Below are positions 6,188-14,140 of a DNA stretch of 22,610 nt, in pieces (within the stretch, counting starts at the first letter, position 1; every line of letters starts with the position of its first letter). The notes under the pieces are model-generated. The model worked only from the letters and a program-made list of their open reading frames with translations, did not search any database and was not told the DNA's origin. Source of the stretch: JBDREW01 sp043819385 (lineage in GTDB: Bacteria > Patescibacteriota > Minisyncoccia > Minisyncoccales > GWA2-38-27). The translations under genes and the position numbers were made by a program. The stretch is taken from positions 1-22,610 of the forward strand of contig JBDREW010000019.1 of NCBI GenBank assembly GCA_043819385.1, given 5' to 3'.

Positions 6188-7261
6188 TTAAAAAATTCTA
6201 ATAATATCTTTTACTGTAACCCAAAGCATCAGACCAATTAATAAAATAAAGAAAAAAGAACTAATTATTTGTTCTGTTTTTTGATTAATTGGTTTTCCTC
6301 TAAACTTTTCAATCATAAGAAGCATAAACCATCCACCATCTAATGCTGGGATAGGAAGTATATTAATAAGTGCCAATGAAACAGAAATTATAGCTATAAA
6401 TTGAAGAAAATAACTTATTCCTAATCCACCTGCTTGAACAAATAATTCAAAAATTCCAACAATTCCTCTTACTTCTACTCCATCAGGAACTCCGTCGCCA
6501 CTAAACAAACTAGAAAAAGTCATTTTCCATCCATCAAGTATCATCAAAGTTAAATTCCAAGTTGCCGTAATTCCTTTAATCGGTGCTTGATACCAAGGAT
6601 AAGATTCAAGGGCTGTTCTAACCAAAGCAATACCTGTAGCGCCTTGATCTTCTGGATAAAATTCACGAGGAACAATTGATATATCAATCATTTCCTTACC
6701 TCTTTGAATTCCAAAAATTATTTCATTCCCTTTATTTGTCTCAATAAATTCTTGAAGTTCTTTTACTTTACTAATATCTTGATTTTGAATTTTTCTAACA
6801 ACATCTCCAATTTTTAAACCCGCTTGTCCAGCTGGAGAATCTGAAACAACTGCAACAATCTGAACTTTAGGATCAACTAAATCTCTACTTTCATCATCTG
6901 AGATCATTGTTGGAACCCCCAAGGCCATTACAATAGTTAATAAAATCGCCGCAACTATCCAAAAAGATATTACTCCTCCTAAAATAACAAGAGCTCTTTG
7001 CCAAATTGGTTTTGTTGAAAAACTACGAGAATCTTGAATTCTTTCTTCGTGTCCATATATTTTAACAAAAGCTCCAAAAGGTAAAAGATTTAAAGAATAA
7101 ATTGTTTCACCAAGTTTTTTTCCAAAAATCCTTGGAGGATAACCGATTCCAAACTCTTCAACTTTAACTCCAAATTTTTTAGCTAATAAAAAATGACCTA
7201 ATTCATGAAGAACAACTAATGCAATTAAACTAAAAAATGCTACTAAAATTATTAAAAACAT
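6188..7261 (-). CDS. rseP: site-2 zinc metalloprotease RseP (M50 family)
   Basis: A 357-residue intramembrane protease, which in well-studied bacteria cuts membrane-anchored anti-sigma factors or remnant signal peptides. The zinc site HELGH (19-23) lies in the first membrane helix. A PDZ domain occupies about residues 115-200 (SPAGQAGLKIGD). The second zinc-ligand motif, NILPIPALDGG, is in a later helix near residue 310, and a final hydrophobic helix ends the protein. The length fits single-PDZ family members rather than the two-PDZ E. coli form. It lies between frr and mreB, 34 and 33 nt apart, probably in one operon. The substrate is unknown. Confidence 0.93.
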   Translation of the reverse strand: MFLIILVAFFSLIALVVLHELGHFLLAKKFGVKVEEFGIGYPPRIFGKKLGETIYSLNLLPFGAFVKIYGHEERIQDSRSFSTKPIWQRALVILGGVISFWIVAAILLTIVMALGVPTMISDDESRDLVDPKVQIVAVVSDSPAGQAGLKIGDVVRKIQNQDISKVKELQEFIETNKGNEIIFGIQRGKEMIDISIVPREFYPEDQGATGIALVRTALESYPWYQAPIKGITATWNLTLMILDGWKMTFSSLFSGDGVPDGVEVRGIVGIFELFVQAGGLGISYFLQFIAIISVSLALINILPIPALDGGWFMLLMIEKFRGKPINQKTEQIISSFFFILLIGLMLWVTVKDIIRIF

Positions 7262-7295
7262 ATTTTTTATATTATAAAAATTAATTAAAAATTAT

Positions 7296-7850
7296 CTACT
7301 CCAACATTTCTTTTTCTTTCCTTTCCCCCATTTCTTCAACTTTTTTATTGTATTCATCTACTACTTTTTGAAGCTCATCTTTTGCACGGAATTTATCATC
7401 TTCTCTAATCTCCCCACTTTTAAATCCATCTTGTATTTGATTCCAAACTTTTTCTCTTAATCTTCTTATTGTTTGTCTTACCTCTTCTTGTTTCTCTGAT
7501 AAATGTCTTAACAAGTTTTTTCTATAATCTTCAGTCAAAGGAGGCAAAGAAATACGTATTAAATCCTTATCAACAACAGGAGAAAAACCATGAGAAGAGT
7601 CAGAAAGAGCTTTTTCAATTCCTTCAATATATGATTTATCCCATGGCTGAATAACAATTAGCTTTGGTTCTGGAGAAGATATTGCAGCTAATTGCTTTAA
7701 TGGAAATTTATCTCCGAAACATTCAACAACTATATCTTCAACCAAAGACGGTGAAGCTCTGCCTGTTCTAATTTTTGCCATCTCTCTTTCAAGATAGCTC
7801 ACAGCATTATCAAACTCTGGTTTTATTCTATTTATTATTTCTTTATACAT
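7296..7850 (-). CDS. frr: ribosome recycling factor
   Basis: A 184-residue protein that, with EF-G, splits the post-termination ribosome. Family features include the long first helix with KIRTGRASP (about 26-34), the LKQLAAIS and IQPWDKS segments of the beta domain, and ISLPPLTEDYRK followed by the C-terminal charged helix. The length is standard (about 185). It sits 10 nt after holB and ends in TAG. pyrH and tsf, common neighbours in other bacteria, are not here. Confidence 0.97.
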   Translation of the reverse strand: MYKEIINRIKPEFDNAVSYLEREMAKIRTGRASPSLVEDIVVECFGDKFPLKQLAAISSPEPKLIVIQPWDKSYIEGIEKALSDSSHGFSPVVDKDLIRISLPPLTEDYRKNLLRHLSEKQEEVRQTIRRLREKVWNQIQDGFKSGEIREDDKFRAKDELQKVVDEYNKKVEEMGERKEKEMLE

Positions 7851-7860
7851 ATTTTTTTAA

Positions 7861-8769
7861 TTATTTTATTTCCATCAACAACAATTCTAAAGCTAACTTT
7901 GGATTTATATTAGTTGTTGATATTAAATAATTTGTTGATTGAATCTTTAAAATTATCTTTTTAATTTTTGAACAATCATCTCCTTTTTCAAGAGAAGAAA
8001 AAAACATTTTTCTAAAATAAACAAGCCAAGTATCTAAAACATCTTTTATGCTAACATCTTTTTCTAACAAATTTTTAACATACTGGAAACGAAATCCGAA
8101 ATCAGATTCAGAAATTTTTTCTATATCTGATATAAAATCTTGATGATTTTTTATTTTTTCCTGATCAGCTAAAAAATCTATTATCATGCCTGGTTTTCCT
8201 AAACAAAAAGATGTTAAATACTCTACCCTATTTTGAGAAACTCCTTGTTTAAACAAATAATTTTCTAATTCTTTTTTCTTGACTGGAAAAAATCTAATTT
8301 TTTGAATTCTTGAAATAATAGTTGGAAGTAAAAAATCAGGATATTCAGTTATTAAAAATAAAGCTGATTTTCCTTTTGGCTCTTCTAATGTTTTTAAAAA
8401 ACAATTCTGAGCTTCTTTAGTCATTAAATGTGCCTGATCAATAATAGCGGTTTTAAAAGAAGCTGAATACGGGAAAAGAGAAGTTTTCCAAATAAGATTT
8501 CTAATTTGAGAAATTGAAATTTCTTTTTTACCTTGTTCTGGTTTGATAATAATAGAATCTGGATCTACTTTTTTTTCAATATCTTTACAACTTCTACAAA
8601 TATTACATGGTCTTTTACTTGATTGGCAATTAAGAAATTTAATAAATTCAATTGCTAATGTTTTCTTTCCAATTTGTTTTTCGCCAGAAAAAAGAAAAGC
8701 ATGAGGAAGTTTATTTAATTCTACCAATTTTTTTAGAAATTGTCTTTGTTTATGATGACCTAAAATCAT
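7861..8769 (-). CDS. holB: DNA polymerase III clamp-loader delta' subunit
   Basis: A 302-residue AAA+ protein, part of the complex that loads the sliding clamp on DNA. It has the degenerate P-loop GEKQIGKKT (29-37), where the residue after GK is Lys instead of Ser/Thr, a four-cysteine zinc module (C48, C55, C58, C61), a Walker B-like IIDQAH in place of DEAH, and the LKTLEEP motif. The altered Walker motifs and moderate length argue for delta' rather than gamma/tau (DnaX). The arginine-finger motif SRC is SRI here. The gene follows mreB2 by 4 nt and precedes frr by 10 nt. Confidence 0.88.
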   Translation of the reverse strand: MILGHHKQRQFLKKLVELNKLPHAFLFSGEKQIGKKTLAIEFIKFLNCQSSKRPCNICRSCKDIEKKVDPDSIIIKPEQGKKEISISQIRNLIWKTSLFPYSASFKTAIIDQAHLMTKEAQNCFLKTLEEPKGKSALFLITEYPDFLLPTIISRIQKIRFFPVKKKELENYLFKQGVSQNRVEYLTSFCLGKPGMIIDFLADQEKIKNHQDFISDIEKISESDFGFRFQYVKNLLEKDVSIKDVLDTWLVYFRKMFFSSLEKGDDCSKIKKIILKIQSTNYLISTTNINPKLALELLLMEIK

Positions 8770-8773
8770 AAAA

Positions 8774-9781
8774 TTACTTCTTAGCCATTATACTCTTTTT
8801 ATAATCATCTAAATTATTAAGAACTGCTCCAGTTCCTTTTGCCACGCAAAGTAAAGCATCTTCTGCTAAAAAACAAGGAACTCCAGTTGATTGAGCAATA
8901 AGTTCATCAAGATTTCTAACTAAAGCCCCTCCACCAGAAAGAACCATTCCTTTATCCATTATATCGGCTGAAAGTTCGGGAGGAGTATCTCTAAGAACCA
9001 TTTTTACAACTTGAATAATTTCACTAAGTTTTTCTGACATTGCTTCACAAATTTCATTAGAAAAAATTTTGATATTATGAGGTAAGCCTGTAATTAAATC
9101 ACGACCCCTAATTTCTATTTCAAGCTCTTTTTTTTCTGGCACAGCTGTACCAATTTTTATTTTTATTTCTTCAGCTGTTTGTTCTCCAATAGCTAAATTA
9201 TATTTTTTCTTAATATATTCAGAAATTGATTGATCTATTTTATCACCACCGACTCTAAGTGATTGAGCAGTAACAATTCCTCCAAGAGATATTACAGCTA
9301 CTTCCGAAGTTCCTCCGCCAATATCAATAATCATATGACCAGAACAAGAATTAATAGGAATCCCAGCTCCAATAGCAGCTAAAATAGGTTCTTTAGCGAC
9401 ATAAACAGCTTTTGCTCCTGATGAAATTCCTGCTTCAATTACAGCTCTTTTCTCAGTTGATGTAATCCCAGCTGGAACTCCAATTAATAATTCTGGCTTC
9501 AAAAATCTAAAAGTTCCTGGTGTTTTTTTTATAAAATATTTAAGCATTGCCTCTGTAACTTTATAATTAGCAATTACTCCATCTTTTAAAGGACGATAGA
9601 CTTTAATAGTGTCAGGAGTTCGTCCAGTCATTTCTTTCGCTTCTTTCCCTATTGCTAAAATCCTGTTTTCCGCAATAGATACTGCTACTACTGACGGTTC
9701 ATTTAAAACTACTCCTTTTTGAGAAGTAAATACAATTGAATTACAAGTTCCCAAGTCTATACCTATTTTTTTTATAAACAT
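8774..9781 (-). CDS. mreB: MreB-family actin homologue (second copy)
   Basis: A 335-residue MreB/Mbl-type protein, clearly paralogous to the gene at 5102-6154. It has phosphate-1 DLGTCNSIVF (9-18), NEPSVVA, RTPDTI, phosphate-2 DIGGGTSEVAV, IKIKIGTA, RGRDLITGLP and the adenosine loop VLSGGGALVRN. Compared with the first copy it is about 15 residues shorter, mostly at the ends. It is probably translationally linked to holB (4-nt gap) and lies 12 nt after murA, so peptidoglycan precursor synthesis and cytoskeleton genes share a transcript. It may have a distinct role, as Mbl and MreBH do in Bacillus, but sequence alone does not say. Confidence 0.93.
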   Translation of the reverse strand: MFIKKIGIDLGTCNSIVFTSQKGVVLNEPSVVAVSIAENRILAIGKEAKEMTGRTPDTIKVYRPLKDGVIANYKVTEAMLKYFIKKTPGTFRFLKPELLIGVPAGITSTEKRAVIEAGISSGAKAVYVAKEPILAAIGAGIPINSCSGHMIIDIGGGTSEVAVISLGGIVTAQSLRVGGDKIDQSISEYIKKKYNLAIGEQTAEEIKIKIGTAVPEKKELEIEIRGRDLITGLPHNIKIFSNEICEAMSEKLSEIIQVVKMVLRDTPPELSADIMDKGMVLSGGGALVRNLDELIAQSTGVPCFLAEDALLCVAKGTGAVLNNLDDYKKSIMAKK

Positions 9782-9793
9782 ATAAAAATAAAA

Positions 9794-11062
9794 TTAATCC
9801 TTAACTCTTTTTATATCTATCCCTAATAATTGTAAACGTTCTTCTATCCTTTCATAACCCCTATCAATTTGATAAATATTCTTAATAATTGTTTCTCCTT
9901 TTGCAATCATGCCTGCAATAATTAATGCAGCTCCAGCACGTAAATCAGGGCTTGGAATTTCTATGCCGACTAAAGATGTTGGACCATTAATTATTGCACG
10001 ATGTATATCACAAAATTCAATATCAGCTCCCATTTTATTTAACTCTTTAAGATATTCAAGACGTCCCTCATATAAAGGATCATGAATTAAAGTGGGACCT
10101 TGTGTCTGAGTTGCCAAAACACCTAATTCTGGTTGTAAGTCAGTATGAATTCCAGGATAAGGCAAACTTTGTACTTTGTCTATTTTAAGATTTTTTGACG
10201 GTAAAACTCTGATAGAATCTTCACCTAAAATTTCAAATTTTGCTCCAAAATCTTTAAGACGTTTTAAAAAAAGTTCTAAAAAAGTTAATTCAGCTTTTTT
10301 TATTAAAATATCTCCTTGACTTGCTAAAGACATAGCAATAAAAGTTCCAGTTTCAATAGGATCAGACATTATAGTATATTCAAATCCTTTTAATTTTTTC
10401 TTTCCTTGAATTTCTAAAGTATGACTACCAGCTCCCTTAATATCAACTCCCATTTGTTCCAAAACTTGAATTAATTCTTGAATTTCATAATCTTGATCAG
10501 CAATTTTTAGTATTGTTTTTTTAGAGTTTAAAGCAGAAAATAAAAGAACATTCTCTGTTCCAGTAACACTAAACTCCCTAAGAATAACTTCTGAATTAAT
10601 ATCTTCTAATCCTTTCTCAAAAAAATATACATTATCAATTTCAGAAACTTTATTTCCTAATTGGGTAAAAGCATCTAAATGAGTAACTAACGGCCTCGTT
10701 CCTATTAAACATCCACCAGGAGAAGGAATTTTTACTTTATCAAATCTTGTTAAAAGAGAACCCAATAATAAAATAGAACCACGAAAACGACTAATAATCT
10801 CGTTAGGAAGTTTTTCAATATCAATATTAGCACAATTAATTTTAATTTTTCTTTTATTAAGCCAAAAAATTTCTGCTCCTAATTTTTCTAAAATTTCCAG
10901 CATTTTTAAAACATCCTCAATAAGAGGAATATTATCAATAATACATGGCTCATCAGTTAAAATAGTCGCTGATAAAACAGGAAAAGCAGAATTTTTTGCA
11001 CCCATTACTTCAATGATTCCTTTTGGAGATTTACCTCCTTTTATAATAAATTTTTCAGACAT
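9794..11062 (-). CDS. murA: UDP-N-acetylglucosamine 1-carboxyvinyltransferase
   Basis: A 422-residue enzyme for the first committed step of peptidoglycan synthesis, transfer of enolpyruvate from PEP to UDP-GlcNAc in the cytoplasm. The substrate-binding GAKNS (21-25) and the catalytic cysteine C118 in PSPGGCLIGTRP are present, so the usual Cys (the fosfomycin target), not Asp, is used. Other family blocks are SDPIETGTF, the TDLQPELG segment and the C-terminal DLRAGAALIIAG. Length is standard. It is the first gene of the leftward cluster and has its own good promoter (11082-11110). Confidence 0.97.
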   Translation of the reverse strand: MSEKFIIKGGKSPKGIIEVMGAKNSAFPVLSATILTDEPCIIDNIPLIEDVLKMLEILEKLGAEIFWLNKRKIKINCANIDIEKLPNEIISRFRGSILLLGSLLTRFDKVKIPSPGGCLIGTRPLVTHLDAFTQLGNKVSEIDNVYFFEKGLEDINSEVILREFSVTGTENVLLFSALNSKKTILKIADQDYEIQELIQVLEQMGVDIKGAGSHTLEIQGKKKLKGFEYTIMSDPIETGTFIAMSLASQGDILIKKAELTFLELFLKRLKDFGAKFEILGEDSIRVLPSKNLKIDKVQSLPYPGIHTDLQPELGVLATQTQGPTLIHDPLYEGRLEYLKELNKMGADIEFCDIHRAIINGPTSLVGIEIPSPDLRAGAALIIAGMIAKGETIIKNIYQIDRGYERIEERLQLLGIDIKRVKD

Positions 11063-11081
11063 AATTAAAAATTATATTTTA

Positions 11082-11110
11082 ATGATAGCTCATATATTTT
11101 AATTTGGCAA
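11082..11110 (-). promoter_or_regulatory. sigma70-type promoter of murA
   Basis: The minus strand reads TTGCCA, 17-nt spacer, TATCAT, about 20 bp before the murA ATG. Its -35 box overlaps the -35 box of the opposing promoter for the PEGA gene, so the two could compete for RNA polymerase. Confidence 0.6.
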
Positions 11111-11132
11111 GCTGATGATTTTCTGCTAAAAT
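11104..11132 (+). promoter_or_regulatory. sigma70-type promoter of the PEGA-domain gene
   Basis: The plus strand reads TTGGCA, 17-nt spacer, TAAAAT, about 33 bp before the ATG at 11166. It is back-to-back with the murA promoter, sharing five of the six -35 positions. Confidence 0.6.
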
Positions 11133-11165
11133 CAAATAAGAAGTAATAAATAACCTCTATCAATT

Positions 11166-12677
11166 ATGACCAAAAACACTCGACTTACATTATTTATATC
11201 ATTAGCGATTTTATTTCTAATAACAGCACCAATAATTATTTTTTATTCTCTTGGTTGGAGATTTGATTTTAAAACAAAAAAGCTAACTCAACCAGGAATT
11301 TTCTATTTCAAAGTTTATCCAAAAAGTGTTGAGATTTATTTAGACAATGAATTTAAGAAAAAAACTGACTTTTTCTTTGGTTCAATTATGATTGAAAACC
11401 TCTCCCCTAGAAAATATGATATTGAAATAAGAAAAGAAGGATTTCATACTTGGAAAAAAACTTTAGAAATTAAAAAACGGCAAGCAACAGAATCAAAAAA
11501 TATTATTTTAATACCAAAAAATCCTATTTTTACAACTATTTCTAAAGAAATAGATAAATTATTTTTTTCTCCAGATCAAAATAAAATAATTTTTAAAGAA
11601 AAAAATATTTTATCTGAAGATTCTGATTTATTAGAACAAACAAAAACTGAAATTAAAACTAATAACACCTGGACATTAAAACTTTTTGAAATAGAAAAAA
11701 ATATCAAAAGTCAACTTTTTTCAGAAGAAGACCTATCACATATCACAAAATCTTTACTTGATTCTGAAATAGAAGAAGAAACAAAAATATTTGATTTAAA
11801 ATTTTCAGCCGATTCTAAAAGAGTTTTATTAACATTAAATAACTTTCATTATATTTTAGAAATAGATAAATCTAATCCTATTTTAATTAAACTTAATTTT
11901 TTAAATTCAAAAGTTAAAAAAGTAGATTTTAATCCAAAAGATTCTCAAAAGCTATTTGCTTTAATTGAATCTGAACCAATCCACGACACTTCAAATAATG
12001 ATACAATTAAAAATTTAAAAATTAAATCAATAAATGAAATTAATTTATCAAATGAAGAAATCTCTGAACCAATTATAAAAAATGTCGTTAGTTATTTAGT
12101 TGATAATAAAAATATTTATTATCTAGATAATTCAGGATTTCTTTTTAGAACAGATTTTTCTTTTGGCTGGACTGATAAATTAAACACAACTCCTATTGAA
12201 ATTAAAGAGATGGCTGATTATCAAATAACTATTTCTCCATCTAATGTTCTTTTAAAAGAAGACCAGACATTATATATTTTAAATGAAAAAGAAAAATCTC
12301 TTAAAAAAATATCTGAATTTATAATAGATTTTAAATTTTCTCCTGACTTTAAAAAAATCGCTTATTTTACTAAATATGAGGTTTGGATTTTATTTTTAGA
12401 TAAAGAAAATTATGATTTCAGTGAAAAAAATAATAATAAATTATTTTTAACTCGATTTTCAGAAGAAATTAATGAAGTTTATTGGTTCACAAATTTTTAT
12501 TTAATATTTAACACCGAAAATAAAATAAAAATAGTAGAAACTGACATAAGAAATGGATTAAATATTGTTAACTTTGCTGAGTTTGAACAATCTAAAATAT
12601 TTTGGAATCAAAAAAATAAAAAGCTATATGTTCTTACTAAAAATAATCTATATGTTTCAGATCAAATAGCCCCATAA
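11166..12677 (+). CDS. membrane-anchored PEGA-domain protein with a propeller-like repeat region
   Basis: A 503-residue protein of unknown precise role. A signal-anchor helix (about 8-28) is followed by a PEGA domain (about 44-115: FKVYPKSVEIYLDN…LSPRKYDIEIRKEGF), a small beta domain found in surface-layer and envelope proteins. The remainder has recurring blocks of the type FSPDQNKIIF, FSADSKRVLL, FSPDFKKIAYF, like the blades of a TolB/WD40-type beta-propeller, so a propeller outside the membrane is likely. It is the only large plus-strand gene, divergent from murA and convergent with rpsI. An envelope role is an inference from topology and from the shared promoter region with murA. Confidence 0.75.
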   Translation: MTKNTRLTLFISLAILFLITAPIIIFYSLGWRFDFKTKKLTQPGIFYFKVYPKSVEIYLDNEFKKKTDFFFGSIMIENLSPRKYDIEIRKEGFHTWKKTLEIKKRQATESKNIILIPKNPIFTTISKEIDKLFFSPDQNKIIFKEKNILSEDSDLLEQTKTEIKTNNTWTLKLFEIEKNIKSQLFSEEDLSHITKSLLDSEIEEETKIFDLKFSADSKRVLLTLNNFHYILEIDKSNPILIKLNFLNSKVKKVDFNPKDSQKLFALIESEPIHDTSNNDTIKNLKIKSINEINLSNEEISEPIIKNVVSYLVDNKNIYYLDNSGFLFRTDFSFGWTDKLNTTPIEIKEMADYQITISPSNVLLKEDQTLYILNEKEKSLKKISEFIIDFKFSPDFKKIAYFTKYEVWILFLDKENYDFSEKNNNKLFLTRFSEEINEVYWFTNFYLIFNTENKIKIVETDIRNGLNIVNFAEFEQSKIFWNQKNKKLYVLTKNNLYVSDQIAP

Positions 12678-12710
12678 TTAAGTATTAAGTATTAAATATT
12701 AAGTATTAAA
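12678..12710. repeat. heptamer tandem repeat (TTAAGTA) after the PEGA gene
   Basis: The units TTAAGTA, TTAAGTA, TTAAATA, TTAAGTA and TTAAA start directly after the TAA stop. It is the reverse complement of the 244-320 unit, but because this gene is on the plus strand the orientation relative to the gene is the same. The array runs straight into the terminator stem. Confidence 0.9.
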
Positions 12711-12736
12711 AAATCCCGTTTAAAACGGGATTTTTT
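12708..12736. terminator. bidirectional rho-independent terminator
   Basis: An 11-bp inverted repeat, A6-TCCCG / CGGGA-T6, with a 7-nt loop (TTTAAAA). A and T tracts on both sides let it terminate both the PEGA gene (plus) and the ribosomal cluster ending with rpsI (minus). Confidence 0.88.
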
Positions 12737-12748
12737 TATTTATTAGTA

Positions 12749-12779
12749 GTATTCGCATTTTATTCGTTGTATCCGCATT
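12749..12779. repeat. short degenerate direct repeat after rpsI
   Basis: GTATTCGCATT and GTATCCGCATT (one mismatch) lie 20 bp apart, with TTATTCGTT between them as a possible partial unit. It is a small, imperfect array in the gap between the terminator and the rpsI stop codon, comparable in place to the heptamer arrays but without a clean 7-bp period. Confidence 0.45.
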
Positions 12780-12788
12780 GTTATTATC

Positions 12789-13397
12789 TTATCTCTTACT
12801 CCATTGTTTTGCTTTTCTTGCTCTTTTAAGACCAAACTTCTTTCTTTCTCTCGTTCTTGGATCTCTTGTAATGTATCCAGCTCTTCGTAATCTTTTACGA
12901 AAGTCAGGATTAAATTTTACTAATGCTCTTGATATACCATGCCTTACTGCCTCTGCTTGACTATGAATTCCTCCTCCTTTTAATTTAATTGAAATAAAAA
13001 AATGGTTAAGACATTTCATTTTATCTAAAGAAGAAATAACAATTTGTTGAAGTTCTTCAGTAAAAAAATATTCCTTATACGGCTTATTATTAATAAATAA
13101 TGTTTTTTCTCCTTGAGTATAAAGACGAACTCTTGCAACAGCAGTTTTTCTTTTCCCAATTGCTTCAAAATATTTAGTTGACTTAGTATCCTTGTCTATG
13201 TTATCACGAACAGATTTTTTTTCTTTATCATTTTTTTCATCTATTATCTCTTTAAAAACTTTTTTTTCTTTCTTTTCAACAACAGATTTTTTTTCCACTT
13301 TTCCTTCATCTTTTTTCTCCTTTTTATTACTTTCCTTAATATTCTTTTCAGAAGAATTTTTAACGGATTTTTTAATTGTTTTTTTTGCTACTACCAT
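12789..13397 (-). CDS. rpsI: ribosomal protein uS9 with a long charged N-terminal extension
   Basis: A 202-residue protein of the small subunit. The uS9 core starts at about residue 76 (YFEAIGKRKTAVARVRLY) and ends with the typical basic tail GLKRARKAKQWSKR, which reaches toward the P-site tRNA. Residues 1-75 are extra: almost entirely Lys, Glu, Asp, Ser and Asn, low in complexity and probably disordered. No other ATG lies between residue 1 and the core, so the extension is likely translated, unless a non-ATG start is used. It is the last gene of the ribosomal cluster, 32 nt after rplM. Confidence 0.95.
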   Translation of the reverse strand: MVVAKKTIKKSVKNSSEKNIKESNKKEKKDEGKVEKKSVVEKKEKKVFKEIIDEKNDKEKKSVRDNIDKDTKSTKYFEAIGKRKTAVARVRLYTQGEKTLFINNKPYKEYFFTEELQQIVISSLDKMKCLNHFFISIKLKGGGIHSQAEAVRHGISRALVKFNPDFRKRLRRAGYITRDPRTRERKKFGLKRARKAKQWSKR

Positions 13398-13403
13398 AAT
13401 ATT

Positions 13404-13431
13404 ATAAGTTATGAGTTATAGGTTATAAGTT
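13404..13431. repeat. heptamer tandem repeat between rplM and rpsI
   Basis: Four 7-bp units: ATAAGTT, ATGAGTT, ATAGGTT, ATAAGTT. On the coding (minus) strand it begins at the rplM stop codon and ends close to the rpsI start. The unit differs from the TACTTAA family but the period is the same. Confidence 0.85.
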
Positions 13432-13777
13432 ATGAAAACTTCAATCGTTTAATTTGTTTTGCTCTTAATTTATTTGATGGAAGCATCCCAAATACTGCTT
13501 TTTTTAAAACTTCTTTAGAATCTTTCTCAAAAAGTTTTTTTAATGGTGTTTTTTTTAAACTTCCTAAATACCCTGAATGACGATAATAAATTTTTTGTTC
13601 GTCTTTTTTTCCAGTAAATTTTATTTTATCAACATTTTTGATAATAACAATATCTCCAATATCTTTATAGGGAGCAAAATCTGATTTATTTTTACCACGC
13701 AATAAAACAGCAATTTCTGTTGCTAATCTTCCTAAAACTCTACCTTCAGCGTCAATTGTATGTACTTTATAATCCAT
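13430..13777 (-). CDS. rplM: ribosomal protein uL13
   Basis: A 115-residue large-subunit protein. Conserved blocks are the VHTIDAEGRVLGRLAT start, LRGKNKSDFAPYKDIGDIVIIKN, the YYRHSGYLGSLK loop and VFGMLPSNKL. It is shorter than the usual ~140 residues: about a dozen N-terminal residues before the VIDA-type motif and part of the C-terminus are missing, a reduction rather than a break because the frame starts and stops cleanly. It follows rplQ by 9 nt and pairs with rpsI, its usual partner. Confidence 0.96.
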   Translation of the reverse strand: MDYKVHTIDAEGRVLGRLATEIAVLLRGKNKSDFAPYKDIGDIVIIKNVDKIKFTGKKDEQKIYYRHSGYLGSLKKTPLKKLFEKDSKEVLKKAVFGMLPSNKLRAKQIKRLKFS

Positions 13778-13786
13778 AAATATTAA

Positions 13787-14137
13787 TTATTTTACAAACT
13801 CTATTATCGCCATTTTTGATCCATCGGTTTTTCTTGGTTCTACTTTTATAATTCTAGTATATCCACCAGGTCTATTTTTATATCTTGGCCCAATTTCATT
13901 AACTATTTTCTTAACTAATTCTTTATCAAAAAGTCCAGACAAATATCTTATTGTAGCTAAGTCCCCTTTTATAGATCTAGTTATAAGTTTCTCTACAAAA
14001 CCTGAAACTTCTTTTGCTTTTGCTTCTGTAGTTTTTATTTTTTCATTCAAAAAAATTGATCTAGCTAAAGATTTAAGAAGTGCCTTCCTTTGATCTTTTT
14101 CTCTACCAAATTTTCTACCTTTCACTTTTTTCTTCAT
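13787..14137 (-). CDS. rplQ: ribosomal protein bL17
   Basis: A 116-residue large-subunit protein near the exit tunnel. The hallmark sequence GRKFGREKDQRKALLKSLA at the N-terminus, then the EKIKTTEAKAKEV segment and the C-terminal NRPGGYTRIIK block, identify it with certainty. Length is normal. It starts 3 nt after the rpoA stop, the usual alpha-operon order, so translational coupling is likely. Confidence 0.97.
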   Translation of the reverse strand: MKKKVKGRKFGREKDQRKALLKSLARSIFLNEKIKTTEAKAKEVSGFVEKLITRSIKGDLATIRYLSGLFDKELVKKIVNEIGPRYKNRPGGYTRIIKVEPRKTDGSKMAIIEFVK

Positions 14138-14140
14138 ATT

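Noticed and set aside
12778..12960. Plus-strand 60-codon ORF in the rpsI 3' end
   Set aside because: It overlaps the conserved uS9 C-terminus on the other strand and lies beyond the bidirectional terminator with no promoter.
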